The notes: generated by a model not told the origin, from the letters alone. A stretch of DNA of 64,000 nt from Botrimarina colliarenosi (GCF_007859955.1 NZ_SJPR01000004.1:372001-436000), one strand, 5' to 3'. Positions 29,437-38,020 are shown, numbered from the stretch's first letter. Numbers and translations are program-made.

Positions 29437-30231
29437 GTGATTGGACGCACGCCGTCTCCTTCCTCCACCTTCTTCATCGCGACCCCACGAGTGCGAGACG
29501 TGAGCCTCCCCCTCCGTGCCGAGAATAACCCCAAGTTCTACAGCCGCTTCAAGTGGCTGGGGCTGGGGGCGATCGCCTTCATGTTCTATTGCCTCTACGA
29601 CGGGTACATCAACTACCCAGACCAGCAGGTCCGGGGCGTGGCGCTGATGGAGTTGGCGGAGGAGATCCTGCCGAACGACAAGAAGAAGGAGATCGCCCAA
29701 GCGGGCCACGGCGCGCACGACGCCTATCAACTGATTAAGAAGCAGCTTCCCGACTTCCCCGAGCTGAAAGAAGCGTGGGAAGCGAAGGCGACCGCCGAAG
29801 GTTGGCTGTTGGCTCCTCCGGCGAAACTCCGCACCGAAGGCGACATCCTCGGCCAGTACGTGATGGCGGGTTTCGCCGGCCTGGGTGGGTTATGGTTCTT
29901 GTTCACCGTCTGGCGCACCAATGGGCGCTGGTTCGAGCTGAACGAGAACGGGATCACCAGCCGCTGGGGCGAGTCGTTCTCCCTCGATCAGGTCACCGCC
30001 ATCGACAAGAAGCAATGGCGTGACAAGGGGATCGCCCGCCTACGGTACCAAGGCGCCAACGGGCGGCAGCGGACCTTCGTTATCGACAACTACAAGTACC
30101 ACAAGAAGACCACCGACCGGATCTTCTACCTCATCGAGCAGCACGTCGGCGTCGACAAGATCGTGGGCGGCAAGCCCGAAGTCGATTCCGACGCCGCGCC
30201 AACGCCCGACATGACGCCCGTCGACGCTTAG
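29437..30231 (+). CDS. Two-helix membrane protein of unknown function
   Basis: 264 residues from a GTG at 29437 with GGAG five bases upstream; in-frame GTGs at 29491 and 29500 are alternatives that would remove a Ser/Pro leader. Two membrane helices are visible (WLGLGAIAFMFYCLYDGY and YVMAGFAGLGGLWFLFTVW). A helical region between them (about residues 65-140) is probably periplasmic. A C-terminal cytoplasmic domain (FELNENGITSRWGESFSLDQVTAIDKKQW) is reminiscent of PH-like bacterial domains. The gene's stop overlaps the convergent tsaE stop by 4 bp. I do not recognise a family. Confidence 0.7.
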   Translation: MIGRTPSPSSTFFIATPRVRDVSLPLRAENNPKFYSRFKWLGLGAIAFMFYCLYDGYINYPDQQVRGVALMELAEEILPNDKKKEIAQAGHGAHDAYQLIKKQLPDFPELKEAWEAKATAEGWLLAPPAKLRTEGDILGQYVMAGFAGLGGLWFLFTVWRTNGRWFELNENGITSRWGESFSLDQVTAIDKKQWRDKGIARLRYQGANGRQRTFVIDNYKYHKKTTDRIFYLIEQHVGVDKIVGGKPEVDSDAAPTPDMTPVDA

Positions 30232-30683
30232 GCCGTCGCCAAGAGGCGAAACCCTTCGATCGTGACGCGTCGCCGCGTGTCGGAGACGACTTCGATCCGA
30301 ATCGTGACGGTCCCCGCTGGCATACAGCCGGCGAAGCGGTCGCCCCACTCGACAAACGTCAGGCCGGGGCCCGCCGACGTGAGTCCGGCGAAGTATTCGT
30401 CGACGCCAAGCTCAATGAACTCGTCCTCGTCCTTGAGGCGGTAGGCGTCGAGGTGGTAGATCGGCGTGCGGCCCGAGCGGTACTCGTTTACCAGAACGAA
30501 TGTCGGACTCGTGACCTCTTCGGTGACGCCCAGCGCCGACGCGACCGCCTGCACGAGCCGCGTCTTGCCGGCGCCCAGCGGGCCCACCAGCGCAATGACC
30601 GCCGGCGGCGTCAGCGCCGTGGCGAGCCGCTCGCCCAGGGCGACCGTGCCGGCCTCGTCAGCGATTTCAATGGTCTGGCTCAT
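30228..30683 (-). CDS. tsaE: tRNA threonylcarbamoyladenosine biosynthesis ATPase TsaE
   Basis: 151 residues. The P-loop GPLGAGKTRLVQAVASALG, the family motif VTSPTFVLVNEYRSGR, the IYHLDAYRL strand and the FVEWGDRF block identify TsaE. It is the ATPase that assists TsaB/TsaD in making t6A37 in ANN-decoding tRNAs. Typical length. Translationally coupled to thiL upstream by a 4-bp ATGA overlap, and convergent with the membrane-protein gene by a shared 4-bp stop region. Confidence 0.95.
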   Translation of the reverse strand: MSQTIEIADEAGTVALGERLATALTPPAVIALVGPLGAGKTRLVQAVASALGVTEEVTSPTFVLVNEYRSGRTPIYHLDAYRLKDEDEFIELGVDEYFAGLTSAGPGLTFVEWGDRFAGCMPAGTVTIRIEVVSDTRRRVTIEGFRLLATA

Positions 30684-31615
30684 CGGTGCTCGTATCCGGA
30701 GGTGAGGAGGGGCTCCATCGTGCCGTCTGGCTGGCGAAGCGTAACGCCCTCGCTGGCCACCACCTTACCAATCGCGATCAGTCGACAACCGGGCGGCGTG
30801 TCGGAGAGCAAACGATCGGCGTCATCGGGTGAAACAGAGAGTAGCAGCTCGAAGTCCTCGCCGTCGGACAGAGCGTGCTTAAGCGGCAAATCGCCGGTGG
30901 TCATAGCGAGGGCCGAAGCCGCCGCGCTGATCGGGACCGCCGCCGCTTCCACCACGGCGCCGACGCCGCTCGCCTTACAAAGCCTCGCCAGATCGAGCGA
31001 CAGGCCGTCGCTAAGGTCCATCATCGCCTGCAATTCGACGGTCTGGTGGAGCGTCAACGCCTCGGTCACGCGCGGCGTGAAACCGAGATGCTTGCCCGCC
31101 AGGCTGCCGCCGAGCTCCCCCGTCACGAGCAAGACGTCCCCCGGCCGGGCGCCGTCGCGGCGAACCACGCCGCGGCCGGTTGGCTCGCCCAGCGCCGTCA
31201 CCGACACGACCAGCGGACCCGCGTGGACATTGGTGTCCCCGCCAACGATGGGGCTGCCGAACTCCTCGGCGAGCGGCAGCATCCCGTCGAAGAGACGCTT
31301 CGCCAGCTCGCTAGGCGTTAGGCCGCCCGCTCCGTCGCGGGGCAACGCCAGACTCACCAAGGCCCCGGCCGGCTTCGCCGCCATGGCGGCGAGGTCGCTG
31401 AGGTTCACCGCCAAAGCCTTGTAGCCGATCGCCTCGGGGGGGTGCTCGGCGGTCAAGAAGTGGACGCCGTCGATCAGCAAATCCGCCGTGGCCACCAGCT
31501 CGGGGCGGCTTAACGTGAGAAGCGCCGCATCGTCGCCGATCCCGATCCGCACCTGCGAGCTCTTCGGCATCCGCTGACGCAGCCATTCGACAAAATCGAG
31601 TTCCATACCCGCCAT
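30680..31615 (-). CDS. thiL: Thiamine-monophosphate kinase ThiL
   Basis: 311 residues; ATGs at 31615 and 31606 are both possible. It phosphorylates thiamine phosphate to thiamine diphosphate. Family hallmarks are VRIGIGDDAALL near the N-terminus, TADLLIDGVHFLTAEHPPEAIGYKALAVNLSDLAAMAA, GGDTNVHAGPLVVSVTALGEP, VTGELGGSLAGKHLG, and MMDLSDGLSLDLARLC with the ATP/Mg-binding Asp residues. LSDGEDFELLLSV lies near the C-terminus. It overlaps tsaE by 4 bp. Confidence 0.95.
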   Translation of the reverse strand: MAGMELDFVEWLRQRMPKSSQVRIGIGDDAALLTLSRPELVATADLLIDGVHFLTAEHPPEAIGYKALAVNLSDLAAMAAKPAGALVSLALPRDGAGGLTPSELAKRLFDGMLPLAEEFGSPIVGGDTNVHAGPLVVSVTALGEPTGRGVVRRDGARPGDVLLVTGELGGSLAGKHLGFTPRVTEALTLHQTVELQAMMDLSDGLSLDLARLCKASGVGAVVEAAAVPISAAASALAMTTGDLPLKHALSDGEDFELLLSVSPDDADRLLSDTPPGCRLIAIGKVVASEGVTLRQPDGTMEPLLTSGYEHR

Positions 31616-31750
31616 CGTAGGGTCGAGTGTGAAGACCGTCGAAGGGGGACAGAAGGCCCGAACATCGTGGCGGCGATCAAATCGGCCCGGGTTGCCCGGA
31701 GGCGAGTCAACCGCGCCGCGTCGTCAACGGCACGGTCCGTACAGCGGACC

Positions 31751-33133
31751 CTACCGGCGGGTCACGTTGACCCGCATCGCCCCGTAGAGCGTCTCGTCGC
31801 CGCGGAGGATGTAGAACTTCACCTCGTCCAAGCTGCCCAGGGCGTCGTTGGTGACGATGTAGCGGATGTCTTCCTCCGAAGCGGTCTCCCAGCGGTGCAT
31901 GCCGACCAGGATGTCGCCCGAGCGGATCCCCTTGGCGGCGGCGGGGCCGTCGGCCCGCACGTCGACCACCCGCATCCCGCCCCGGTAGCGGCTGCTACGC
32001 GACTCGAAGGTCGACTTCGGCTCGACATTGAGCTTCATGCCGAGCACCTGCCAGGCGCCGTCGTCTTCGGTCGGCGTGGTGCTCGACGCCAACCGGGCCG
32101 CGACTTCCCGCACGGGGCCGCTCCCGCGACGGGCGACGGTCAGCCCAAGATCGACCGCCTGACCGCTGCGGCGGACCTCCATCGCGACCCGCTCGCCGAC
32201 CGGCCGGCCGAGCAGCGCGCGTTCCACGTCGAGGGCGCGGGCGACATCGACATCGCCCAGCCGAGTGATGACGTCGCCGGGCCGCACGCCGCCCTGCGCG
32301 GCGGGGCTGCCGGGCGCAACCCGACGGACGATCGTGCTCGAGCCGTCACGGGTCGTGCCAATCTCAATGCCGTGCCACTTGTTCTCGAGTCGCTCGACGC
32401 TCATCAGGTCGGCGGCCACCTGCAGCGCCTGATCGATCGGGATGGCGAAGCCGATCCCCTGGGCGCCGGCCCGGACCGCCACGTTCAGGCCGATCATCTT
32501 GCCCTCGATCGAGAGCAGCGGTCCGCCCGAGTTGCCCGGGTTGATGCTGGCGTCGGTCTGGATCAGGTCGTCGTACGCCTGGGTGTCGCTGACCTGCACG
32601 TCGCGGCCGAGGGCCGAGATGATGCCGCGGGTCACGGTGTGCTCGTAGCCATAAGCGTTGCCAACCGCGATGACCGGTTCGCCCGGCATCAGGTCGAGCG
32701 AGCTGCCCACCTCGATCACCGGCAGCGGCCGGCCGACTTCGATCTTGATCACGGCAAGGTCGGTCCGCTTGTCGTGGGCGACGACGCGGGCGATATCCAT
32801 CGTCCCGTCGTCGAGCGTCACCCGGATCTGGCGTACGCCGTCAACCACGTGGTGGTTGGTGAGGACATAACCGCGCGGATCGATGACGACGCCGGTCCCC
32901 ATGCCATTGACCTGGCGCACGGCGCCGGTGGGGCCTTTCTCGTCGGGGACCGACTTCTGCCCCTGGATATTGACCACGGCCGGCCGGGCCGCTTTGACGG
33001 CGCGGACGATCGGCGTCATCCGCATCGACGAAACTTCCGCCGCGCTAGCGGAGCCAACGGTCAACGACGCGGCGACAGCCAGCAGGCCAGCCCCACACAA
33101 CAAACGGCGACGTAACAACTCGGCGACGGGCAT
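31751..33133 (-). CDS. HtrA/DegP-type periplasmic serine protease with two PDZ domains
   Basis: 460 residues from the ATG at 33133 (a GTG at 33181 is rejected). Signal peptide: LLCGAGLLAVAASLTVGSASAAE. The complete triad is visible: His in VLTNHHVVDG (about residue 92), Asp in KRTDLAVIKI (about 123), Ser in DASINPGNSGGPLLSI (about 200). PDZ1 covers GIEIGTTRDG to QAVDLGLTV; PDZ2 covers GMKLNVEPK to VKFYILRGDE. A typical housekeeping DegP/DegQ-like protease-chaperone, unlike the trio at 1130-4934 whose members are partly dead. Confidence 0.92.
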   Translation of the reverse strand: MPVAELLRRRLLCGAGLLAVAASLTVGSASAAEVSSMRMTPIVRAVKAARPAVVNIQGQKSVPDEKGPTGAVRQVNGMGTGVVIDPRGYVLTNHHVVDGVRQIRVTLDDGTMDIARVVAHDKRTDLAVIKIEVGRPLPVIEVGSSLDLMPGEPVIAVGNAYGYEHTVTRGIISALGRDVQVSDTQAYDDLIQTDASINPGNSGGPLLSIEGKMIGLNVAVRAGAQGIGFAIPIDQALQVAADLMSVERLENKWHGIEIGTTRDGSSTIVRRVAPGSPAAQGGVRPGDVITRLGDVDVARALDVERALLGRPVGERVAMEVRRSGQAVDLGLTVARRGSGPVREVAARLASSTTPTEDDGAWQVLGMKLNVEPKSTFESRSSRYRGGMRVVDVRADGPAAAKGIRSGDILVGMHRWETASEEDIRYIVTNDALGSLDEVKFYILRGDETLYGAMRVNVTRR

Positions 33134-33312
33134 AGGGTGCGGCGGCGGGCGGGAGCGTGGCGAGCGGCCGGGATCGTCCACGCGGCATGCCGCGTGAAGC
33201 TCCCTACAACCGGCCGATCGGTGCGGTCGGCACGATCGTCGATCGGCCCTCCGCAGATTCGTCTCCAGCCGCAGATTCGGCCCCCCTCACAGACGCCCTA
33301 GTTTGACACCCC

Positions 33313-33768
33313 TTAACGGGCTGATTTCACGATCGGCCCAAATCCAACTTCAGAAGTGGCCTGTGGGGCGAAAACCGGCTTCACCGGCGCCGGGAAGAAG
33401 CGACCCGGCCCCCCCGCCTCGAGCGGCACCGCGGGTGGCGGGTCGTCGGTGTAGCCCCGGGAGTGCCCCAGGCAGCCCGGTTGGTTCCAATCGTCCCTCC
33501 AGACTTCGGGCGGCAGCTCGGTCGCTGGCGTCGCGCTGTAACCGTTCTGGTGAGCCCGCACAGCCCCTCCGCCGCAGCAAGAGCACGATCCTTGGCAGGC
33601 GTCCGCCGGCACCACCGGGCGGCCGTTGAGCGGCCACTCGCGGTGCAGGTAGTCCACGACGTCATGCGTCACCGAGCCGTTCGACGGCCCTTGCGGGTGC
33701 GGCGCGACGGCGCAGCCAGTGGCTAGCAACGCCATCGCCGCGACGATAGTGAGCCCGCTGAGTCGCAT
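33313..33768 (-). CDS. Small putative lipoprotein
   Basis: 151 residues with a lipobox (MALLATGC) giving lipidation at Cys19. The mature part is rich in Pro and Gly and has an unusual Cys cluster, ADACQGSCSCCGGG, near residues 55-70. That suggests metal binding or disulfides. Tyr/Pro-rich segments (LPPEVWRDDWNQPGC; GYTDDPPPAVPLEAGG) look disordered. No named domain. It stands alone between htrA and the PQQ-propeller gene, with about 180 bases of non-coding sequence on each side in which I see no RNA gene. Confidence 0.7.
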   Translation of the reverse strand: MRLSGLTIVAAMALLATGCAVAPHPQGPSNGSVTHDVVDYLHREWPLNGRPVVPADACQGSCSCCGGGAVRAHQNGYSATPATELPPEVWRDDWNQPGCLGHSRGYTDDPPPAVPLEAGGPGRFFPAPVKPVFAPQATSEVGFGPIVKSAR

Positions 33769-33949
33769 CGTTGACGCCGAAGGAGGAACCCGCCGCCCGA
33801 CGACCGAGCGGCTCCTCAGAGGTATCGGCCGTTATGGCCGCCCTCTTCGGCAAAACCGGCAGACCTTGCCCAGCTTCACAATTCGTCAGCAAGCCCACTG
33901 TCGAAGGCGCCGCCCAGCGGCCGATTCACGACGACTTGCGTATCGCCAA

Positions 33950-35194
33950 TTACTCGCCGATCGCCACGAGGTACTCCTGCCGCTTGCCCCCCTCGGTCTT
34001 TCCGTAGCGGTGATAGAGGCGGCCATCGGCCGGCGTCGGCGTCGCGAAGCCCGAGTCGCCCAGCTGATTCTCGCCGAGCCGGACGAACCGCTCGGGGTTC
34101 GCCTCGAAGACGTGCGTCGTCCCCTGCTCGCTCGTGACATAGATCGCCTTGCCGACCAGCAGCGGCGACGAACTGAACTTGCCGCCAAGCCGGCTCTTCC
34201 ACATCTCCTTGCCGTCGCCGGCGCGCCAGCAGTAGGCGACGCCGTTGTCTGACGCGGCGTAAACGTGTCCGTCCGCCGCGAGCAACGACTGCTCGTAGCA
34301 CTTCACGCTGTTCTGCCAGACAACCTTGTGGTCGCCGCCGAGTTCGATGGCCAGCGTGAACGGGTCGGGGAAACCCCCGCTCGCGAATCCCAAGCCGAGC
34401 GACTTGTCCCACACCATCGTGCCGCACGTCGCGCGGGCGGTGATGTCCTCGACGCTCCAGAGCTCTTTGCCGGATTGCGGGTCGTACGACGAGACCGAGT
34501 AGTTGCCGCTCATCAGCAACTGCTTCTCGCCATCGACCGGCGTGATCGACGGCGTCGAGTACGACAGCTCTTTGACGCGCGGCGCCGACCAAACGGTATC
34601 GCCCGTCGCCGGATCGACCGCGTAGAGGCCGCTCTCCGGGCCGTCGTATTCCGTCGACAAGACGAGCAGGCCATCGACCAAGCGCGGCGACGAACCAAAA
34701 CCGAACTGGAACTGCTGCGGATCAAACCCACCGACCCGTTTCTGCCAGAGCTTGTCGCCCGCCAGGTCGTAGGCCGTGACAATCGCGGCGTCTTCGTTGC
34801 AAAACAACGCGAAGACCCGCTCGCCGTCCGAGGCGACGGTCGAGCTGGCGTGCGTGTTGTTCGGATGGATCCGCGCGGCGAGTCCGCCTCGGTGCGTCAA
34901 CACTTCGCGGAGCAACTCGCCACTCGAGCGGTCGAAGATGAGCAGCGACTGCGTCTGGGCGGACTCGTCGGCCGTGATCAGGTAGATGCGGTCGCCGACC
35001 AGCGTGGGCGACGAGTGGCCCCGCCCGGGGACCGGCGTCTTCCAAGCCAGCCCGCTGTCTTCTGACCAAGCCACCGGCGCCGTGGCGCCGGGGGCGGCGT
35101 GGTTGTCGGCAGTCGGCCCCCGCCACTGAGGCCAATCTTGGGCGTCAACGGCCGAGGCGAGGAACAGGGCCAGCGCTATCGAAAAAAAACGCAT
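33950..35194 (-). CDS. Secreted PQQ-like beta-propeller protein
   Basis: 414 residues from the ATG at 35194 (MRFFSIALALFLASAVDAQ signal peptide); the frame upstream runs into the island boundary and is rejected. The mature N-terminus DWPQWRGPTADNHA is the classic opening of planctomycete PQQ-propeller proteins. Propeller repeats: LAWKTPVPGRGHSSPTLVGDRIYLITAD, AYDLAGDKLWQKRVGG, VDPATGDTVWSAPRV, SYDPQSGKELWSVED, YCWRAGDGKEMWKSRLGG. BamB-like binding role in the envelope is possible; no PQQ enzyme active site is apparent. Confidence 0.85.
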   Translation of the reverse strand: MRFFSIALALFLASAVDAQDWPQWRGPTADNHAAPGATAPVAWSEDSGLAWKTPVPGRGHSSPTLVGDRIYLITADESAQTQSLLIFDRSSGELLREVLTHRGGLAARIHPNNTHASSTVASDGERVFALFCNEDAAIVTAYDLAGDKLWQKRVGGFDPQQFQFGFGSSPRLVDGLLVLSTEYDGPESGLYAVDPATGDTVWSAPRVKELSYSTPSITPVDGEKQLLMSGNYSVSSYDPQSGKELWSVEDITARATCGTMVWDKSLGLGFASGGFPDPFTLAIELGGDHKVVWQNSVKCYEQSLLAADGHVYAASDNGVAYCWRAGDGKEMWKSRLGGKFSSSPLLVGKAIYVTSEQGTTHVFEANPERFVRLGENQLGDSGFATPTPADGRLYHRYGKTEGGKRQEYLVAIGE

Positions 35195-35414
35195 CGGGTC
35201 GGCTCCAAAGAAAGTTGGCAGGCAACTTTTTGTAGGCGACGAACCCGATTTCCGCCAGCGACAGAACGGCGGCAAGCTACCAGACGGCCCCACCGACCCA
35301 CGAAAAGAGCGGCGCCTCAACCCCAGCCCGCTGGCCCGGACCGCAGGCCCAACCCATCCCGCAGAAAGGTGGCGACAAGAAACCCGCCGCAAGAAAAAAC
35401 AAAGCCGCAAGAAG

Positions 35415-35835
35415 AACAAAGTGAGCCCGGTGGGACTCGAACCCACGACCAACGGATTAGAAGTCGAGGGTGAAAAGGACTCTCGACGTCATCCGATCGG
35501 CGAAAGTCCTTACGAGAAAGCGGTTCTTGGAAGCGACAACCGAGCCAGCGTGCTCACTATGAGGCCGTATCTTACCAGCGTTAGCGTGGTTGGCCAGTGA
35601 TTCCGTGCCACTTCGCGTGCCGTCGGGCTTGTCCCCTTCAGTTCGTTGAGAGGCGTAGGCGGGATTCTATGCGAATGGAAGTTGAGTGCGTGGCTGGCAA
35701 GGGACGCTACCGGGGCGTCTCACCTGAGGGGGCGAGAGTCGATCGCCTCTTGTTGCTACGCACCCCGACAATCGTTCGGGCAGAACGATTAGGCCGGCAA
35801 CACCGCTCGCTCACGACAGCCGGGGCCACCCGCGA
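35415..35835. repeat. 0.42-kb direct repeat, copy 1, opening with a tRNA-Lys 3' fragment (left att)
   Basis: This copy and the one at 36530-36951 run in the same orientation and are about 93% identical by eye. Both begin with AACAAAG plus the 44-bp tRNA-Lys fragment (35422-35465). They continue through CTCGACGTCATCCGATCGG and end at GGCCACCCGCGA. In this copy the anticodon region reads AGAAG where the intact gene has AAAAG, so it cannot be a working tRNA. It also contains CCGTGCCA at 35603-35610, which is repeated near the integrase. Apparent frames inside it are not convincing genes. Confidence 0.85.
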
Positions 35836-35893
35836 GAAGTTAGGACGCCGCCGGTTAATTCACCTTGTCGGTTCTCAAGAATCTCCCGAGCCT

Positions 35894-36307
35894 TCATGAT
35901 GCTTCACCCAGAAGTTTTGCGAGCGGTCCATTCTTCAAGGCCAAGCGGCAACGTCCAGGCTTATCGCCGTTCTGGAGGATCGCCCACAACAATCCATGAA
36001 GCTCGACTTGGGCCGTTGGTCCTTCCCACCGCACCTTCACATCGGCTTCCGATTCGATAGGCCCGAGATCATTCTCGTTGCCAAAGCCGAGCGGATTCGC
36101 AAACGGCATCTTCGTTCGATTCCGCCACTCGGGTTCCACAGGTGTCTCACAGCGATTGTAGAGCCAAACGTCCGACACAATACCATCGCCTTCCTGCAAG
36201 TAGGCGTAGGCCACTCGTCCATTATCTTCGATGACGAGCGTGTAGCGGCTGTCGGGGGACTCTCTGCTAATCAAGAAGCTCATCGAATCGCCCGCTGTCA
36301 AACTCAT
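35894..36307 (-). CDS. Hypothetical island protein, possible immunity-type cargo
   Basis: 137 residues, ATG at 36307, no signal peptide or membrane helix. The composition is balanced: SPDSRYTLVIEDNGRVAYAYLQEGDGIVSDVWLYNRCETPVEPEWR, then VKVRWEGPTAQVELHGLLWAILQNGDKPGRCRLALKNGPLAKLLGEA. This is like small cytoplasmic immunity-type proteins. Base composition is less GC-rich than chromosomal neighbours. It lies in the decayed outer element, 39 bases from one arm of a 25-bp inverted repeat. I do not recognise the family. Confidence 0.6.
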   Translation of the reverse strand: MSLTAGDSMSFLISRESPDSRYTLVIEDNGRVAYAYLQEGDGIVSDVWLYNRCETPVEPEWRNRTKMPFANPLGFGNENDLGPIESEADVKVRWEGPTAQVELHGLLWAILQNGDKPGRCRLALKNGPLAKLLGEAS

Positions 36308-36366
36308 CTTGCCAATACTTGCGTTGCTGCTTGCGGAACTCCGAGCCGGGTGAACCTATGAGAGGA

Positions 36367-36440
36367 GGCCACGCTTGCGTGGCCATGAGCCGTACGGGCA
36401 AGTTCGCCTTAGCTTACATGCCCACGCGAGCGTGGGCATG
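36367..36440. repeat. REP-like palindromes, family C
   Basis: Two tight palindromes: GGCCACGC-TT-GCGTGGCC at 36367-36384, preceded by GAGGA, and CATGCCCACGC-GA-GCGTGGGCATG at 36417-36440. They are 32 bases apart and are followed by a GGCGCCTGGCGCC stretch. Non-coding. Confidence 0.7.
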
Positions 36441-36529
36441 GCGCCTGGCGCCTGGCGCCAGGCTTATCCTCAGCTCGCAGGCTAAATCCGCCCGAGAAAA
36501 GGCGACGGCCAGAATCCAGCCACAAGGAA

Positions 36530-36951
36530 AACAAAGTGAGCCCGGTGGGACTCGAACCCACGACCAACGGATTAAAAGTCGAGGGCCGCAAAGGACTCTC
36601 GACGTCATCCGATCGGCGAAAGTCCCTACGAGAAAACGGTTCTTGGAAGCGACAACCGAGCCAGCGTACTCACTACGAGGCCGTATCTTACCAGCGGTAG
36701 CGTGGTTGGCCAGCGATTCCGTGCCACTTAGCGTGCCGTCGGGCTTGTTCACCTCGGCTCGTTGAGAGGCGCAGGCGGGATTCTATGCGAATGGAAGTTG
36801 AGTGCGTGGCCGGCAAGGGACGCTACCGGGGCGTCTCACCTGAGGGGGCGAGAGTCGATCGCCTCTTGTTGCTACGCACCCCGACGATCGTTCGGGCAGA
36901 ACGATTCGGCCGGCAACACCGCTCGCTCACGACAGTCGGGGCCACCCGCGA
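36530..36951. repeat. 0.42-kb direct repeat, copy 2, opening with a tRNA-Lys 3' fragment (internal att)
   Basis: Second copy of the repeat at 35415-35835. Its tRNA-Lys fragment (36537-36580) is identical over 44 bp to the intact gene. The copy keeps CCGTGCCA (36719-36726). Beyond 36951 the two copies diverge completely, which marks where the shared left arm of the two elements ends. Confidence 0.85.
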
Positions 36952-37122
36952 CCTGCTCCAGAACCTCTCTCGCCTTCGGGTGGGTGCTCTTGATCACCGG
37001 CAGGGCCGCCTTCAGAACCTTGCCTGCAACCCAACCCCCAACCCCCAACCGGTTCCAAGGCGAGAGCTTGTGAAGAGGGCCCCGCCAGAATATACCCGGC
37101 GGGTGGCCCTGGCAGCCTTGAT

Positions 37123-37199
37123 GTGTGCCACTGGCTCCGCCAGTGAGAGCCAAGGTTGGAGTCCGATCCCACCTCGCACTGGCGGAGCCAGTGGCACAC
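37123..37199. repeat. REP-like inverted pair, family D
   Basis: Perfect 22-bp inverted arms at 37123-37144 (GTGTGCCACTGGCTCCGCCA...) and 37178-37199, separated by 33 bases. Each arm contains its own hairpin ACTGGC-TCC-GCCAGT. The layout and spacer match the family-B pair at 26386-26472. It lies inside or beside the truncated end of the IS110 remnant. Confidence 0.8.
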
Positions 37200-37240
37200 T
37201 ACGCCGTGAACCCCTTGGCGATAGCAGCGACAGCAGTGGC

Positions 37241-37553
37241 GCCCGGCGAGGAACTCGGCGAGCACCCGCGAGTCGAGCTTGTCGCTCTTACGCGTGCTCT
37301 GGGCGATCACGCGGAGCATGCCCGGGTGGGCGAGCACGGCCCGCTGGGCGTGGGGCTCCACCAGCCGCAAGAACCACTCGTAGCCAACGGTCGCCTCGAC
37401 GACGACCTCGTGGGGCCCCAATTCGCCGAAGAAGGCCTCGATTCGATCGGGCTCGACGCACCAGAACCGCCGCGACTGGAGCACCTCACGCGATTGACTC
37501 ACGACACAGACACTGATCGACTTCTTGTGGAGGTCCACGCCGACGTAATTCAT
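37241..37553 (-). pseudogene. IS110-family transposase remnant (N-terminal part)
   Basis: From the ATG at 37553 the protein opens MNYVGVDLHKKSISVCVVSQ. It keeps the DEDD RuvC-like residues of IS110 transposases: Asp in GVDLHKK, Glu in VVVEATVGYEW, and the Asp pair in KSDKLDSRVLAEFLA. After about 104 residues it runs into unrelated, Cys-rich sequence. The C-terminal transposase_20 domain with its catalytic Ser is missing, so this is dead. The frame stays open to 36927 by chance across repeat sequence. The flank 37554-37630 may hold part of the IS110 non-coding end. Confidence 0.8.
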
Positions 37554-37659
37554 GACGGTCTCCTGCGGGGGAAACGGGGAGGGTGACTACCCTCGTTTAC
37601 CACCAATCCGAAGAACCGCCTACTCGGCGCGGCCTCCTCTCATAGGTTCACCCGGCGAT

Positions 37660-38019
37660 CTATAAACGTTGGCGACGCCACTCTTCGCGCAGTGCGTCTG
37701 CCTGAGCGTCTCGCAACGCACGCTCCAGTTCTTCCTCACTTTCAAGATTCTCAACAAACGAAACCGCAATCAGGTTCTCGATGTACTCCTCTCCTGTCCT
37801 CAAAGCGTCATTGAGATGACGCACAAGCTCCTGGCGCTGGGAGCCGCCAGAAAGGACGTATCGTGTTACGTCCCCCATGAATAGGTGAGGAAGGATTTCG
37901 TCGTTGTCAGCGACATGCTCCTGAAAAATCGTACGGAGGTCGTCAAAACGTTCGACAAGATCTTCAACGAAGGCAACGCCTTCAGGGGGCGTTTTATAAT
38001 CCTCTGAATCTTGTGTCAT
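37660..38019 (-). CDS. Probable immunity protein for the adjacent C-terminal-toxin-like gene
   Basis: 119 residues, mostly helical and acidic (TPPEGVAFVEDLVERFDDLRTIFQEHVADNDEILPHLFMGDVTRYVLSGGS, then EELERALRDAQADALREEWRRQRL). The strong ribosome-binding site AGGAGGT lies 7 bases before the ATG and forms part of the last codons of the upstream gene, whose stop is 2 bases away, so expression is coupled. Base composition is lower in GC than the chromosome. A small cytoplasmic acidic protein directly after a polymorphic-toxin-like gene is the usual immunity arrangement; the family is not recognised. Confidence 0.65.
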   Translation of the reverse strand: MTQDSEDYKTPPEGVAFVEDLVERFDDLRTIFQEHVADNDEILPHLFMGDVTRYVLSGGSQRQELVRHLNDALRTGEEYIENLIAVSFVENLESEEELERALRDAQADALREEWRRQRL

Positions 38020-38020
38020 A

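Larger units (their letters stand above)
36346..37655. other. 1.3-kb segment bounded by perfect 25-bp inverted repeats
   Basis: CCGGGTGAACCTATGAGAGG plus AGGCC at 36346-36370 is repeated exactly, inverted, at 37631-37655. One arm lies just upstream of the 137-residue gene, the other just after the stop of the 119-residue gene. Inside are REP-like palindromes, the second att copy and an IS110 remnant, with no intact gene between 36308 and 37240. It could be an inserted composite or an invertible segment. Confidence 0.7.

Noticed and set aside
35195..35452. N-terminal extension of the PQQ-propeller gene
   Set aside because: It crosses the island boundary and precedes a clear signal peptide at 35194.
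35422..35465. tRNA-Lys-like sequence as a tRNA gene
   Set aside because: Only the 3' half (anticodon loop to acceptor end) is present, followed by unrelated sequence; the same holds for 36537-36580. They are attachment-site fragments.
35597..35899. Frames inside the 0.42-kb repeats (for example 35669-35899 and 36785-37516)
   Set aside because: The two copies diverge in frame after the repeat, composition is Arg-rich, and no start signal or domain is seen. They read as chance frames in GC-rich DNA.
36927..37240. C-terminal half of the IS110-like frame
   Set aside because: After about 104 residues it no longer resembles a transposase and runs through REP-like repeats. Only the N-terminal part is kept as a remnant.
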